64,000 bases of DNA from JAGVSR01 sp963750715. Its GTDB lineage: Bacteria > Pseudomonadota > Alphaproteobacteria > Rhizobiales > Hyphomicrobiaceae. The notes under the pieces were generated by a model. The model did no database searches, was not told where the DNA came from, and saw only the letters and a list, made by a program, of their open reading frames with translations. Of the stretch, positions 28,383 through 37,966 are shown piece after piece. The first letter of the stretch is position 1. Every line of letters begins with the position of its first letter. The stretch is from contig CAVVRP010000012.1 in the NCBI GenBank assembly GCA_963750715.1, positions 310,001-374,000 of the forward strand, read 5' to 3'. The position numbers were made by a program, and so were the translations under genes.

Positions 28383-29279
28383 ATGCTAACCCAAGGAACC
28401 GTGACCGTGCAAAACAACAGCACCAACGCACCCAAGACCATGCAGGACCTGCTCGCCGTCATGGTGGCCCTTCGCACACCGGTCACCGGGTGCCCATGGG
28501 ATCTGGAGCAGACCTTCAAGTCCATTGCACCCTACACGATCGAGGAAGCCTATGAGGTCGCCGATGCCATCGCTCGGGGCGATCTGGCCGACCTAAAGGA
28601 CGAACTCGGCGATCTTCTGCTACAGGTCGTCTATCACGCACGCATCGCCGAGGAGGCCTCGGCGTTCAACTTCGCCGCCGTGGTCGACGCGATCACGCGC
28701 AAGATGATACGCCGGCATCCCCACGTATTCGGCGACGCGTACGTACGCAGCGCTGATGACGTGAAGGGGCTGTGGGACCGGATCAAGGCTGCCGAGCGCG
28801 CCGCCAGGAAATCGCAGAACGATGCGGGGACACCGCGACCGGCGGCGTCGCTTCTCGACAACGTGCCCTTTGGCCTCCCGGCTCTGACGCGCGCCGTCAA
28901 GTTGCAGAGCACAGCAGCAAAGGTCGGCTTCGACTGGCCTTCACTCAGCCCTGTATTCGAGAAACTCGAAGAAGAACTGCGCGAGTTCACAGAGGTTGCG
29001 TTACCCGTCGACCCGCGCGGAGCGGCTCCAGCCAGTGATCCGACGCAGCGCGCGCGCGCAGAGGAGGAGCTGGGCGACCTGCTGTTTGTCATGGCCAACA
29101 TCGCACGCCACCTCGACATCGATCCCGAATCGGCGTTGCGGGGGGCGAACACGAAATTCACGCGGCGCTTTGCTCACATCGAGCATCGCCTTGCGGAACA
29201 GGGTTCGAGCCCTGCCGGATCGACGCTGGAGGAGATGGACGCGCTCTGGGACGAAGCAAAGGTCAAAGAGAAATCTTGA
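28383..29279 (+). CDS. mazG: Nucleoside triphosphate pyrophosphohydrolase MazG
   Basis: Hydrolyses NTPs to NMP and pyrophosphate, a house-cleaning role. About 298 residues with two MazG repeats: CPWDLEQTFKSIAPYTIEEAYEVADAI with ELGDLLLQVVYHARIA, and a second with EELREFTE and EELGDLLFVMANIARHL. The E-x-x-E ... E-x-x-D metal ligands are present in both. ATG 28383 is used; GTG codons at 28401 or 28407 just after AAGGAA are alternatives. It is convergent with the FAD monooxygenase gene. Confidence 0.93.
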   Translation: MLTQGTVTVQNNSTNAPKTMQDLLAVMVALRTPVTGCPWDLEQTFKSIAPYTIEEAYEVADAIARGDLADLKDELGDLLLQVVYHARIAEEASAFNFAAVVDAITRKMIRRHPHVFGDAYVRSADDVKGLWDRIKAAERAARKSQNDAGTPRPAASLLDNVPFGLPALTRAVKLQSTAAKVGFDWPSLSPVFEKLEEELREFTEVALPVDPRGAAPASDPTQRARAEEELGDLLFVMANIARHLDIDPESALRGANTKFTRRFAHIEHRLAEQGSSPAGSTLEEMDALWDEAKVKEKS

Positions 29280-29297
29280 GTGGCGCCCGTTGCGGGG

Positions 29298-30509
29298 TCA
29301 CGCGCTGCGCGTGACGTGCTCCGGCCGAAATCCGAGGCCGATCAACCGGGCCGGCAAGCGATTGAGCCAAGGGACAACCGAGATCAACCTCGCTACCCAA
29401 GGTACGCTCAGCTTATCGCTGCTTGCGAGAGCCGGCGTCAGGATCGCGTTGTGGATCGTGATTTGCATGCGCTGTGTCAGTCGCGTCGGCCATTCGCGGC
29501 GGGCTTGAACTTTCTGCAGTTGGGCAAGTGGTGCCTGCCCGCGTCGCAAGGTTCCGGCGAGAATGTTCGCGGAGGCCACCGCGTCCTGAATGGCGAGATT
29601 GATGCCGACGCCCCCGGCCGGGCTCATCGCATGCGCGGCATCGCCAATGCACAGGAGACCTTGCGTTGCCCAGTTCTTCAAGCGGTCGATCTTGACGGTC
29701 AGCAACTTGATCTGTTGCCAATCGGTCAGCGCCTGCGCCCGCGCGGCCTCCAGCGGTAATTCCGCAACGATCGCCTCGCGGAATCGTGCGAGCCCTTCGG
29801 CACGCACGCGCGCTTCACCACCCTTGGGGATGACGTAAGCGCACTGCCAATAATCCCCTCGGTTCAACATGACGAAGATTTTTCCCGGTGAGAGGCGGGC
29901 CTGCGCGTCCTCCTGGTCGCCGGGGTGTCGAGGCAGGCGGAACCACAGTACGTCGATCGGCGCGCCGAGGTCGTCGACGGCGAGGCCGCTCTGCGCGCGC
30001 AGAATGGAGGAACGTCCATCGGCGGCGATGACAAGGTCCGACGCAACAGTGAGCGGCCCTTTGGGCGTCATCGCCTCGACTCCCGTCACTCGACCCTCGC
30101 CGTCGATAACCAGCGACCGGGCTTCGGCCTCCATCCGCAGCTCGAAACCCCGATACGTCGATCCCTTCTGCGCGAGGAAATTCAAGAAGTCCCATTGCGG
30201 CATCATGGCGATGAACGGTGCAGCCACCGGCAGATGGGTGAAGTCCACCATCTCCACCGGCACGGCGCTGAAATGTGCCGTCAGCCTGCGCACGCGCTGA
30301 TGCGGCAACCGCAGTAGTTCATCGAGCCAGCCCAGTTCGGACATGACCTGCAGCGTCGATGGGTGAATCGTATCGCCGCGAAAATCGCGGAGGAAGTCGG
30401 CATGCTTTTCAAGCACTAGAACATCGACGCCAGCACGCGCCAACAGAAGGCCCGCCATCAGTCCGGCCGGTCCACCACCGGCGATGCAGCACGTAACCCG
30501 TCGCTCCAT
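29298..30509 (-). CDS. FAD-dependent monooxygenase (UbiH/PHBH-like)
   Basis: A 403-residue class A flavoprotein hydroxylase. The dinucleotide-binding GGGPAGLMAGLLLARAG lies at about 11-27, the conserved DG motif in DLVIAADGRSSILR, and the second FAD motif in CIGDAAHAMSPAGGVGINLAIQD. A GGAGGTCC ribosome-binding site precedes ATG 30509. Related genomes call these aromatic-ring or ubiquinone hydroxylases; the substrate cannot be read from sequence. It is 28 bases after hflX on the same strand, so probably co-transcribed. Confidence 0.85.
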   Translation of the reverse strand: MERRVTCCIAGGGPAGLMAGLLLARAGVDVLVLEKHADFLRDFRGDTIHPSTLQVMSELGWLDELLRLPHQRVRRLTAHFSAVPVEMVDFTHLPVAAPFIAMMPQWDFLNFLAQKGSTYRGFELRMEAEARSLVIDGEGRVTGVEAMTPKGPLTVASDLVIAADGRSSILRAQSGLAVDDLGAPIDVLWFRLPRHPGDQEDAQARLSPGKIFVMLNRGDYWQCAYVIPKGGEARVRAEGLARFREAIVAELPLEAARAQALTDWQQIKLLTVKIDRLKNWATQGLLCIGDAAHAMSPAGGVGINLAIQDAVASANILAGTLRRGQAPLAQLQKVQARREWPTRLTQRMQITIHNAILTPALASSDKLSVPWVARLISVVPWLNRLPARLIGLGFRPEHVTRSA

Positions 30510-30537
30510 TGCGGACCTCCTGGGTAAACGTCACCAG

Positions 30538-31917
30538 CTACACTTCGATCCCTGCCTTGCGTAGTTGATTCAGCAGCCGCGCCTGCTTCTCGGCCGGTAC
30601 CCGAACGCGCACGGCGATGTTGCCGCTCTCATCGGGCGTGCGCAAGATCACATCGGCATTCTCGTGGAGCCAGTGCATCAAACGCCCATCGTGCGCCGGC
30701 ACGGTGACTTCGATGATGCGGTCTGCCGCCCCGAGCCGAGCATCGAGGGCATCAAGCAGCTTGTCGAAGCCCGTGCCTTGCGTGGCTGAAACCAGCACGG
30801 GTTGTCGATCTTTCCAACGCGCGGCGTGTGTCGCCTGGGACTTGGCGTCTTCCGATAGCAAATCGGCCTTATTCCACGCCTCGAGGATATGGCTGTGGGC
30901 AGGAACCGTGTCGATGCCCAGATCGCCGAGCACGCCTTCGACGTCCGCCGCCTGGGCATCCGTTTCCTGATGCGCAATGTCACGCACGTGCAGGATCAAA
31001 TCGGATTCGATGACTTCTTCCAACGTGGCCCGGAAGGCCGCCACCAGCGCCGTCGGCAGATCGGAAATAAAACCCACCGTGTCCGACAGTATGATGCGCC
31101 GACCGCTGGGAAGACGCACCTCGCGCATGGTCGGGTCGAGCGTCGCGAACACCTGGTTCTGGGCGAGCACAGATGCTCGCGTAATGCGATTGAATAGCGT
31201 CGACTTGCCAGCGTTCGTGTACCCGACAATGGCGACAACGGGATAGGGAACCTTGCGGCGGCCTTCCCGGTGCAGCGCGCGGGTACGCACAACATCAGCG
31301 AGTTCCTTTTTGATCACATCCATGCGCGCCTGCAAGATTTGCCGGTCGAGTTCGATCTGGGCTTCGCCGGGACCGCCGAGGAATCCGCCGCCGCCGCGCT
31401 GGCGCTCCAAATGGGTCCAGGCCCGGACAAGTCGTCCCTTTTGGTACGTCAGATGCGCCAGTTCGACCTGAAGTACACCTTCGCGGGTCCGAGCCCGGAC
31501 TCCGAAGATTTCAAGGATCAGGCCGGTGCGATCCAGAACTTTGGCGTTCCATGCCTTTTCTAGATTGCGTTGCTGGACCGGCGTGATGGCGTGATCGACG
31601 ATCACCAGTTCGATCTGGTCGTCGGCCACGCGTTGATGCAGTTCCTCGACCTTGCCGGAACCGATCAGCGTCGCCGGCCGCGCCTCGGCGATCGGCACGG
31701 TGGCGGCGTCTACCACGTCGAGGTCGATGGCGTTCGCCAAACCCACGGCCTCGGCCAACCGGTCCTCCGGTGAATGGATCTCGGCTGTTTGGCGGGCGGG
31801 GCCCGTACCCCGGCCCGCTCCCCGCTTCCAGACCGGCACCACGACCATGGTGCGGTACCGCTTCGCCCGTGTGTTGGATGTACGTTCGCACCGGGGCAGC
31901 CGCTTGGCGGCAGTCAC
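30538..31917 (-). CDS. hflX: Ribosome-associated GTPase HflX
   Basis: A 459-residue GTPase that binds stalled or stress-damaged 70S ribosomes. N-terminal HflX domain (TLIGSGKVEEL; DHAITPVQQRNLEKAW; RTGLILEIF), the glycine-rich ERQRGGGGFLGGPGEAQIE, then the GTPase domain with GYTNAGKST, DTVGF and NKAD. The best start is GTG 31917, just after GAGGCGGAG; the frame is open further up without a start codon. It follows hfq by 59 bases, the conserved hfq-hflX pair. Confidence 0.95.
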   Translation of the reverse strand: MTAAKRLPRCERTSNTRAKRYRTMVVVPVWKRGAGRGTGPARQTAEIHSPEDRLAEAVGLANAIDLDVVDAATVPIAEARPATLIGSGKVEELHQRVADDQIELVIVDHAITPVQQRNLEKAWNAKVLDRTGLILEIFGVRARTREGVLQVELAHLTYQKGRLVRAWTHLERQRGGGGFLGGPGEAQIELDRQILQARMDVIKKELADVVRTRALHREGRRKVPYPVVAIVGYTNAGKSTLFNRITRASVLAQNQVFATLDPTMREVRLPSGRRIILSDTVGFISDLPTALVAAFRATLEEVIESDLILHVRDIAHQETDAQAADVEGVLGDLGIDTVPAHSHILEAWNKADLLSEDAKSQATHAARWKDRQPVLVSATQGTGFDKLLDALDARLGAADRIIEVTVPAHDGRLMHWLHENADVILRTPDESGNIAVRVRVPAEKQARLLNQLRKAGIEV

Positions 31918-31976
31918 CTCCGCCTCTACGTCAGGAGCGCCCGCGTTATTATGGTCTTCGATGTTGAGCGCCGCCT

Positions 31977-32225
31977 TTACTGGCCGTCGCCCTGCTCCGC
32001 ATCCATGAGATGCACAGGTGCGCCCGGCATGATGGTCGAGATCGCATGTTTGTAGACCAACTGCGAGTGACCGTCACGGCGCAAGAGCACACAGAAATTG
32101 TCGAACCAAGTTACGATGCCCTGCAGCTTGACCCCATTGATCAGAAATATCGTGAGGGGGATCTTCTGTTTCCGAACATGATTGAGAAACGTGTCTTGCA
32201 GGCTTTGGGCTCGATCAGCGGCCAT
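31977..32225 (-). CDS. hfq: RNA chaperone Hfq
   Basis: An 82-residue Sm-like hexameric protein that pairs small RNAs with mRNAs. Sm1 motif (IFLINGVKLQGIVTWFDNF) and Sm2 motif (VYKHAISTIMP) are intact, with the proximal-face QDTFLN and a short C-terminal tail as in alphaproteobacteria. The upstream gap 32226-32450 is AT-richer and contains TATACT on the minus strand, compatible with its own promoter. Confidence 0.98.
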   Translation of the reverse strand: MAADRAQSLQDTFLNHVRKQKIPLTIFLINGVKLQGIVTWFDNFCVLLRRDGHSQLVYKHAISTIMPGAPVHLMDAEQGDGQ

Positions 32226-32450
32226 TTTCGTTCTCTGCTTTTTTGATGTCTGCCGAACGCCGTCGGTAGCTGGTGGTTTCTACGCAGGATGTTAATTCTT
32301 CGATCTACGCCTCACCTAGAACTCGAAGCGATGCAGGCATCCGTCTGCCCGTCTCGCCGCTAGCTATGCAAATAGTATACCCAAGAATTAAGAAATGAAG
32401 TTCAAAGATACGACAGCACTCATCGGGATTTTCCGACAACCCGCGGTGTA

Positions 32451-33314
32451 TCAAGGTGATGAAATTTGTGCAAACTGATGAAACAATGATCGCAGCTGCA
32501 AGGTGATCGCACCTGGAACCCCAGTCCCGATCAATCGCCCGTCGATTTTCACGACCGACATTATGGTTCCTGACGCCGACGTCACAAAGGCTTCACGCGC
32601 GGCCAGAGCCTGTGCCACGGTAAACGGCCGTTCCTCGACGGCGAGGTTCTCCCGCTCGAGAATATCCAAGACTACCGCGCGGGTAACGCCGGACAGAATG
32701 TCGGCTCCGAGCGCTCGCGTCACCAGCACGCCGCCCGCTTGCACGATCCACGCGTTACTGGACGCTCCTTCCGTCACGTAACCCTGCTCATCCACGAACC
32801 AGGCTTCCTGAGCCCCGTCGCGCCGCGCAGCCTCCTTGGCAAGACACGCCGGGAGAAGCATTACGGTTTTAAGATCGCACCGGGCCCACCGACTTTCCGG
32901 CACCGTTTTCACGGCGATGCCTTTCTGAGCTTTGAGAGCCGACTTGGCCGGGTCGACTGAACGCGCAAGGCAGACCAGCGTCGGCGGCGTCACGGGATCG
33001 GGAAAAAGGAAATCGCGCGGCGCCCGGCCGCGCGACACTTGCAGATAGACAAGTCCATTGCGGACACGATTGCGCCGGACCGTCTCTCGCAGCACCAGCC
33101 TCAGCGCAGCATCGCTCATAGGAGCTGAGATGTTCAGTTCGCCCAGCGATCGCATCAGCCGAGCCATATGACGCGCCTCGTCGACAAGGCAGCCGTTGTG
33201 CACCTCGCACACCTCGTAGACCGCATCGGCGAACTGAAAACCGCGATCTTCGACATGAACACCGGCTTCGCCATACGGCATGTACCGACCTTCGACATAG
33301 ACAACGCGCGTCAT
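32451..33314 (-). CDS. D-amino-acid aminotransferase (class IV PLP)
   Basis: A 287-residue fold-type IV aminotransferase. VYVEGRYMPYGEAGVHVEDRGFQFADAVYEV at the N-terminus, the PLP lysine in CDLKTVMLLP, EGASSNAWIV and TSASGTIMSVVKIDG match D-alanine/branched-chain aminotransferases. ATG 33314 is the family start; the frame to 33380 is not conserved. In related genomes a gene annotated dat sits between ntrX and hfq, as here. Substrate (D-Ala versus branched-chain) is not decided. Confidence 0.9.
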   Translation of the reverse strand: MTRVVYVEGRYMPYGEAGVHVEDRGFQFADAVYEVCEVHNGCLVDEARHMARLMRSLGELNISAPMSDAALRLVLRETVRRNRVRNGLVYLQVSRGRAPRDFLFPDPVTPPTLVCLARSVDPAKSALKAQKGIAVKTVPESRWARCDLKTVMLLPACLAKEAARRDGAQEAWFVDEQGYVTEGASSNAWIVQAGGVLVTRALGADILSGVTRAVVLDILERENLAVEERPFTVAQALAAREAFVTSASGTIMSVVKIDGRLIGTGVPGAITLQLRSLFHQFAQISSP

Positions 33315-33550
33315 CGCTGAGGCTCCGATTTGGCTGAGACGTCGATGACGGAGACGTGGTTGTCCTCCGCCGCCCGTCATTCGGCAAATCCGAACCCGAC
33401 CTGGCCTGATCCGGAGACGACGAACTTCACGCGATGCTCCGCGTTATGGCTGCGATGTTGCCATTCCAACGTCGGGTCATCAGGAACCGGTGCAAAAATT
33501 CCGCGCGGCGCCTGTACCCCACGGCATAGGAGGGACTGTTATCGGAATCG

Positions 33551-34948
33551 TCAATTATGGCGGATTTCTCCCGCCCTCTGATCGGATGAAACGCCCAGCG
33601 CCCTTAGCTTGCGATGCAGCGCAGAACGCTCCATGCCGACGAACTCGGCCGTCCGGGAAATGTTGCCACCGAACCGGTTGATTTGCGCCAGCAGATACTC
33701 GCGCTCGAAGATTTCCCGGGCTTCACGCAGTGGCAGCGACATCAGGTGTTCGGCGCCGCCGTTGACGGGCAACGGCACGTTCGAGCCGATTTCCTCCGGC
33801 AGCATCTCCGCCGTGATGACCGTGTTGGGATCGCCCCCCGCCAGGATCATGAGGCGCTCGATGTTGTTGCGCAGTTCGCGGACATTCCCCGGCCAATCGT
33901 GGGCCTGCAGAACCGCGATCGCATCCTCACCGATCCGGCGCGGCGCCAGCCCCGATGCCTGGCTCAACTGCGAAACGAAAAACTGGATGAGTTCGGGAAT
34001 GTCCTCTCGCCGTTCGGCAAGGCTCGGCACGCGCAGCGGTACGACGTTGAGACGATGGTACAGGTCTTCGCGGAAACGACCCTCGGCCATCTCCCTTTCC
34101 AGGTCCCGGCTCGTCGACGAAATGATGCGGACGTCGACCGCGACCTTCTGCGCTCCGCCGAGGCGCAGGAATTTCTGCTCGACGAGAACCCGCAGGACCT
34201 TGCCCTGAGTTTCCATCGGCATGTCCGCGACTTCGTCGATGTAGAGTGTGCCGCCGTGCGCTTCTTCGAGCGCGCCCACCTTGCGTGGCCCGCCGGAGCG
34301 GTCCTCGGTGCCGAACAGCTCTTCCTCGACCCGGTCGGGCGCCATGGCGGCGGCGTTGAGCACGACGAAGGGGGCATCAGCCCGGTGCGATTTCAAATGG
34401 ATGACGCGTGCCGACAACTCCTTGCCGGTGCCCGACGATCCCCGGATCAGGATACGGCTATTGGTCGGGGCCACTCGATCGAGCTGCCCCCGCAGCTGGT
34501 TGATCGCGGCCGATCGTCCGACCATCTCCGCTGAAACCGTGGAGCGTTCGCGCAGTTCGCGCACTTCGCGCTTCAACTGCGAGGCCTCGAGTGCGCGCAG
34601 GGTGACGAGCACGAGCCGGTCGGCCTTGAAGGGCTTTTCGATGTAATCGTAGGCGCCCCGCTTGATCGCCGTCACGGCCGTTTCGATGTTGCCGTGCCCG
34701 GAAATGATGACCACCGGCAGATCGGGGTGCACCCGCTTGATGATCGAGAGCACCTCGAGCCCGTCGAGCCGGCTGCCCTGCAGCCAGATGTCGAGAATGA
34801 CGAGCTGCGGCCGTCGTTCCTCGATGGCGCGCAAGGCTTCGTCGCTATCGCGTGCGAGGCGAACGCGGTGCCCCTCGTCTTCCAGAATGCCCCCAATCAG
34901 ATCGCGAATGTCGGCCTCATCGTCGACGATCAGAATATCAGCTGCCAT
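33551..34948 (-). CDS. ntrX: Nitrogen-regulation response regulator NtrX
   Basis: A 465-residue NtrC-family regulator paired with NtrY, linked to nitrogen, redox and envelope control in alphaproteobacteria. Receiver domain (1-120) with Asp in VILDIWLQGS; AAA+ domain with Walker A GSSGTGKE and Walker B-like GGTLYIDEVADM; Fis-type helix-turn-helix (NISRTAEFVGMERSALHRKLRALG). The sigma-54-contacting GAFTGA loop is not present: the position reads GTEDRSGGPRKVGALEEAHG. It follows ntrY by 26 bases. Confidence 0.95.
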   Translation of the reverse strand: MAADILIVDDEADIRDLIGGILEDEGHRVRLARDSDEALRAIEERRPQLVILDIWLQGSRLDGLEVLSIIKRVHPDLPVVIISGHGNIETAVTAIKRGAYDYIEKPFKADRLVLVTLRALEASQLKREVRELRERSTVSAEMVGRSAAINQLRGQLDRVAPTNSRILIRGSSGTGKELSARVIHLKSHRADAPFVVLNAAAMAPDRVEEELFGTEDRSGGPRKVGALEEAHGGTLYIDEVADMPMETQGKVLRVLVEQKFLRLGGAQKVAVDVRIISSTSRDLEREMAEGRFREDLYHRLNVVPLRVPSLAERREDIPELIQFFVSQLSQASGLAPRRIGEDAIAVLQAHDWPGNVRELRNNIERLMILAGGDPNTVITAEMLPEEIGSNVPLPVNGGAEHLMSLPLREAREIFEREYLLAQINRFGGNISRTAEFVGMERSALHRKLRALGVSSDQRAGEIRHN

Positions 34949-34974
34949 GCTTCGCTCCCTCGTGTGATGTCGTG

Positions 34975-37266
34975 CTAGGCCGCGGTGGACTCATCGTCCA
35001 CCTCCGGTCGAATGTCTTCGTGTTTTGGTCGTGCCGGCGATGTTTTGCGCGCCGGCAGTGTCAGGCGGACCAGCGCTCCGCGCGGCCGGTCGGGGGCCGG
35101 CGGTGCATCGTCCAACGTCAGCGCTCCGCCATGCTGTTCGGTGATCTTCTGCACAATGGCGAGCCCGAGACCCGTTCCCTTGTGACCCTTCGTGGTGACG
35201 TAGGGCTCGAGCAGCTTGGAGCGGTTCTGTTTGGGCAGACCGACGCCGTTGTCGATGACGTCGATTTCATAGCGGTCGGGGAGCGCGCGTAGCACGACCT
35301 CGACGCGACCGCGCCATCCGTCATCCGCGCCCGTCGTCGCACTTTCCACCGCCTCCGTCGCGTTCTTGACGAGATTCGTCACGGCTTGCGTGATCAGGCG
35401 GCGGTCGAACGAGGTTAGCGCTGGCTTCTCCGGCAACGCGAAGTCGTATGTAACGCCGGGGTGGCTCTCGCGGAACAGGATGACGGAATCGAGAATCGCA
35501 TCCTTCAGATCGCCGGCCTCCATCACTGGCTTGGGAACGCGCGCGAACGCCGCGAACTCGTCGACCATGGTTTTGATGTCGCCGGCCTGACGCTCGATCG
35601 TCGCCGTCAGCTTTTCGAAGGTCTCGCGATCCTCGACGATCACCTTGCCGTACTTTTTACGGATCCGTTCCGCCGACAGGATGATCGGCGTCAATGGGTT
35701 CTTAATTTCGTGTGCAATGCGGCGCGCCACGTCGCCCCACGCCGACGTGCGCTGAGCCGTGACAAGTTCTGTGATGTCATCGAACGTGACGATGCAGCCA
35801 ACGTCGCCGGGGCCGGCTTTCTCCCTGGTCAAGCGAACGGCAAAGGTGCGTTCTTCCGTACCGACCAGCACCTTAATTTCGCGCTGAGTCTTGGGTTTCA
35901 GCCCCGCCTCCTCGGCCGGCGACAGGACCTCGGCGAACACCGGCAGCGCCTCGGTCAGCTTCTTGCCGACAACCGAGTCTTCCTTGCAACCGAGCAGGAC
36001 TTCGGCCGAGCGTGACAGCAGCGTGATGCGATCCTGCGCGTCGAGGCCGATGATGCCCGACGACACGCCGGCGAGGACGGCTTCGATAAAGCGGCGGCGG
36101 TCGGTCAGCTGCTCGTTCGCCGTCACGAGAGCGTCGCGCTGGTGTTTCAACTCGCGGGTCATATTGTTGAAGGTGTGCGACAGGCGGCGCAGATCGCCCT
36201 CGCCGCGCTTCTCAGGCAGTTCGACTTGCAGGTTGCCGGTCGAAACTTCCTGGGCGGCTCCGATGAGGCGGCGGATTGGTGCCACGAAACGCCCCGCGAA
36301 CCATAGGCCGGCCCAAATAGCCGCCAGCAGGGCGGTCATCGAGATCATCGTATACATAAGCCCGTGCGCTAGCTTCAGGCCGCCGCGCGCTCGGCGCAGC
36401 CGGTTGTATTCATCGACGCTCTGGGCTGTACGTTGGAGGTGGCCGAGGACCTTGGCGCTGACGCCGCGCGCCACATAAAGAAATTGGCCAGGGAAACGGT
36501 TGAGGCGGGCCAACGCAGAAATATGAGAACCCTGCTGCGAACTGGAACTTAGCAGCGCGATCTGTCCGGCTTCCGCCTGTCGCAGCGCGGTCTGTGGCGG
36601 GCTGACAAATGGCAATTTGGGATCTTCTAGCGCAGCAAGAAGCTTCTGCCCCTTCTTGTCGACGAGATAGGCGACCGGCAAATCGCGAAGGCCTGCCTGC
36701 GCGATCATCAGCTGACGCAATTCGCGCTCGTCGCCCTGGACAAGATCGGAAGCCGCATCGATGTCGCGGGCCATGTTGGCGATGTCTGTGCGGATCACCT
36801 GGCCGTGCTCGTCGATGTAGGCCTTCGCCACGTCGAGCGAATTGTCGATGATTGCGCGCGTGCGCGAGGAGAACCAGCCGTCGATCGAGCGCGAAAACGT
36901 CGTCGTCGCCGCCACGGCCAGCAGCATGGCGGGCAACGCAGCGATGATGGAGAAGAGAGCCACGATCCGCACGTGCAGCCGGGCGCCCGCGACCTTGTTC
37001 TTCCACGCCTTCCACAACCCGATGAACTGCCAGGCAATCACGGCAATCATTGCCGCGATCAGAAGGACATTGATGAACAGGACGATGACCACCACCTCGT
37101 CGCGAGGCGTAATCGGTGTCAGACCTGTCAGAATCAGGAATGTCGCCAACGCTGAAACCAGCGACAGTACGGCCACGGAAAGGCCGAGCCAGAACACCTG
37201 GTCGCTCGTTTCGAGCAGCGGTGACGCAAGTTGTCCCGCAGAACCTTTTATCCCGTCAGCCGACAT
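34975..37266 (-). CDS. ntrY: Nitrogen-regulation sensor histidine kinase NtrY
   Basis: A 763-residue membrane sensor kinase. Three to four N-terminal membrane segments (about 27-110), an extracytoplasmic sensing region (about 120-300), a further membrane helix (LMYTMISMTALLAAIWAGLWF), HAMP, a PAS domain, the phospho-acceptor His in ARRIAHEIKNPLTPI and an ATPase domain (NLVKNATEA; DNGVGLP; GTGLGLAIVQKI). It transfers phosphate to NtrX, encoded next. The upstream gene is a plus-strand DUF486 gene, not ntrC directly. Confidence 0.95.
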   Translation of the reverse strand: MSADGIKGSAGQLASPLLETSDQVFWLGLSVAVLSLVSALATFLILTGLTPITPRDEVVVIVLFINVLLIAAMIAVIAWQFIGLWKAWKNKVAGARLHVRIVALFSIIAALPAMLLAVAATTTFSRSIDGWFSSRTRAIIDNSLDVAKAYIDEHGQVIRTDIANMARDIDAASDLVQGDERELRQLMIAQAGLRDLPVAYLVDKKGQKLLAALEDPKLPFVSPPQTALRQAEAGQIALLSSSSQQGSHISALARLNRFPGQFLYVARGVSAKVLGHLQRTAQSVDEYNRLRRARGGLKLAHGLMYTMISMTALLAAIWAGLWFAGRFVAPIRRLIGAAQEVSTGNLQVELPEKRGEGDLRRLSHTFNNMTRELKHQRDALVTANEQLTDRRRFIEAVLAGVSSGIIGLDAQDRITLLSRSAEVLLGCKEDSVVGKKLTEALPVFAEVLSPAEEAGLKPKTQREIKVLVGTEERTFAVRLTREKAGPGDVGCIVTFDDITELVTAQRTSAWGDVARRIAHEIKNPLTPIILSAERIRKKYGKVIVEDRETFEKLTATIERQAGDIKTMVDEFAAFARVPKPVMEAGDLKDAILDSVILFRESHPGVTYDFALPEKPALTSFDRRLITQAVTNLVKNATEAVESATTGADDGWRGRVEVVLRALPDRYEIDVIDNGVGLPKQNRSKLLEPYVTTKGHKGTGLGLAIVQKITEQHGGALTLDDAPPAPDRPRGALVRLTLPARKTSPARPKHEDIRPEVDDESTAA

Positions 37267-37598
37267 GAAGCCCTGTTGTTATTGTTCTGTCCGGGACCAA
37301 AACGCGAATGGCGGATGCCTGCATCTCGGCCCAGTCCGCCTTCAGACAGTTCTCAAAATGCGGCGAGGAATCCGCAGAGCGGCATGAAAGCAACTCAAAT
37401 CCCCCGCTTACTGAAGCAAGCTCATCACAAACAACATTCAAACTGTGACATTTTCGCGACGTCCGCCACAGGTCAAGCGACCCCCTCGAGACTAAGTCAC
37501 CGGAAAATGTTGCAATGGCCGCCCGCGTTGTAGGGGGGTTTGCGACCCATTGGCTCGGCGGATTTATAACCGGGGCACTTCCAGCAGAGGCTCACTAG
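37267..37598. other. Divergent intergenic region between ntrY and the DUF486 gene
   Basis: About 330 bases without a convincing gene or strong hairpin. It should contain the promoters for ntrYX and the DUF486 gene; no sigma-54 promoter (TGGC-N8-TGC) was found by eye. Confidence 0.5.
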
Positions 37599-37958
37599 AT
37601 GACTTCGACGTCCGCCGCGTGGTTCATGCCGATCGTGCTTCTGGCCGTGTCCAACGTCTTCATGACGTTCGCCTGGTACGGACATCTGACACAAAAGAAT
37701 TGGCCCTTATGGATGGCCATCGGCATCAGCTGGGGGATAGCGTTTTTCGAGTACTGCCTCGCGGTGCCGGCCAACCGCTACGGCCATGCGCTCTATTCAG
37801 CTGCTGAACTGAAGACGATGCAGGAAGTCATCACGCTAATCGTGTTCGCCTGCTTCTCCATCCTCGTCCTGAAAGAGCCGCTCACGATCAATCACGCGAT
37901 TGGCTTTGCCCTGATCATAGCGGGGGCCTTTTTCGTGTTTCGCGCACCGATCACTTGA
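37599..37958 (+). CDS. DMT-family small membrane protein (DUF486)
   Basis: A 119-residue four-helix membrane protein. MPIVLLAVSNVFMTFAWYGHL, WGIAFFEYCLAVPANRYGH and the C-terminal helices ending FRAPIT match the DUF486 branch of the drug/metabolite transporter superfamily, similar in size to small multidrug-resistance proteins. No substrate is known. It lies between ntrC and ntrY on the opposite strand, ending 9 bases before the ntrC stop. Confidence 0.85.
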   Translation: MTSTSAAWFMPIVLLAVSNVFMTFAWYGHLTQKNWPLWMAIGISWGIAFFEYCLAVPANRYGHALYSAAELKTMQEVITLIVFACFSILVLKEPLTINHAIGFALIIAGAFFVFRAPIT

Positions 37959-37966
37959 TGCCCCGC

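Noticed and set aside
29195..29222. CAGGGTTCGAGCCCTG resembles a tRNA T-arm
   Set aside because: It lies inside the mazG coding frame and no acceptor, D or anticodon arm surrounds it.
33614..34534. A 306-codon plus-strand open frame
   Set aside because: Antisense to ntrX; shadow frame.
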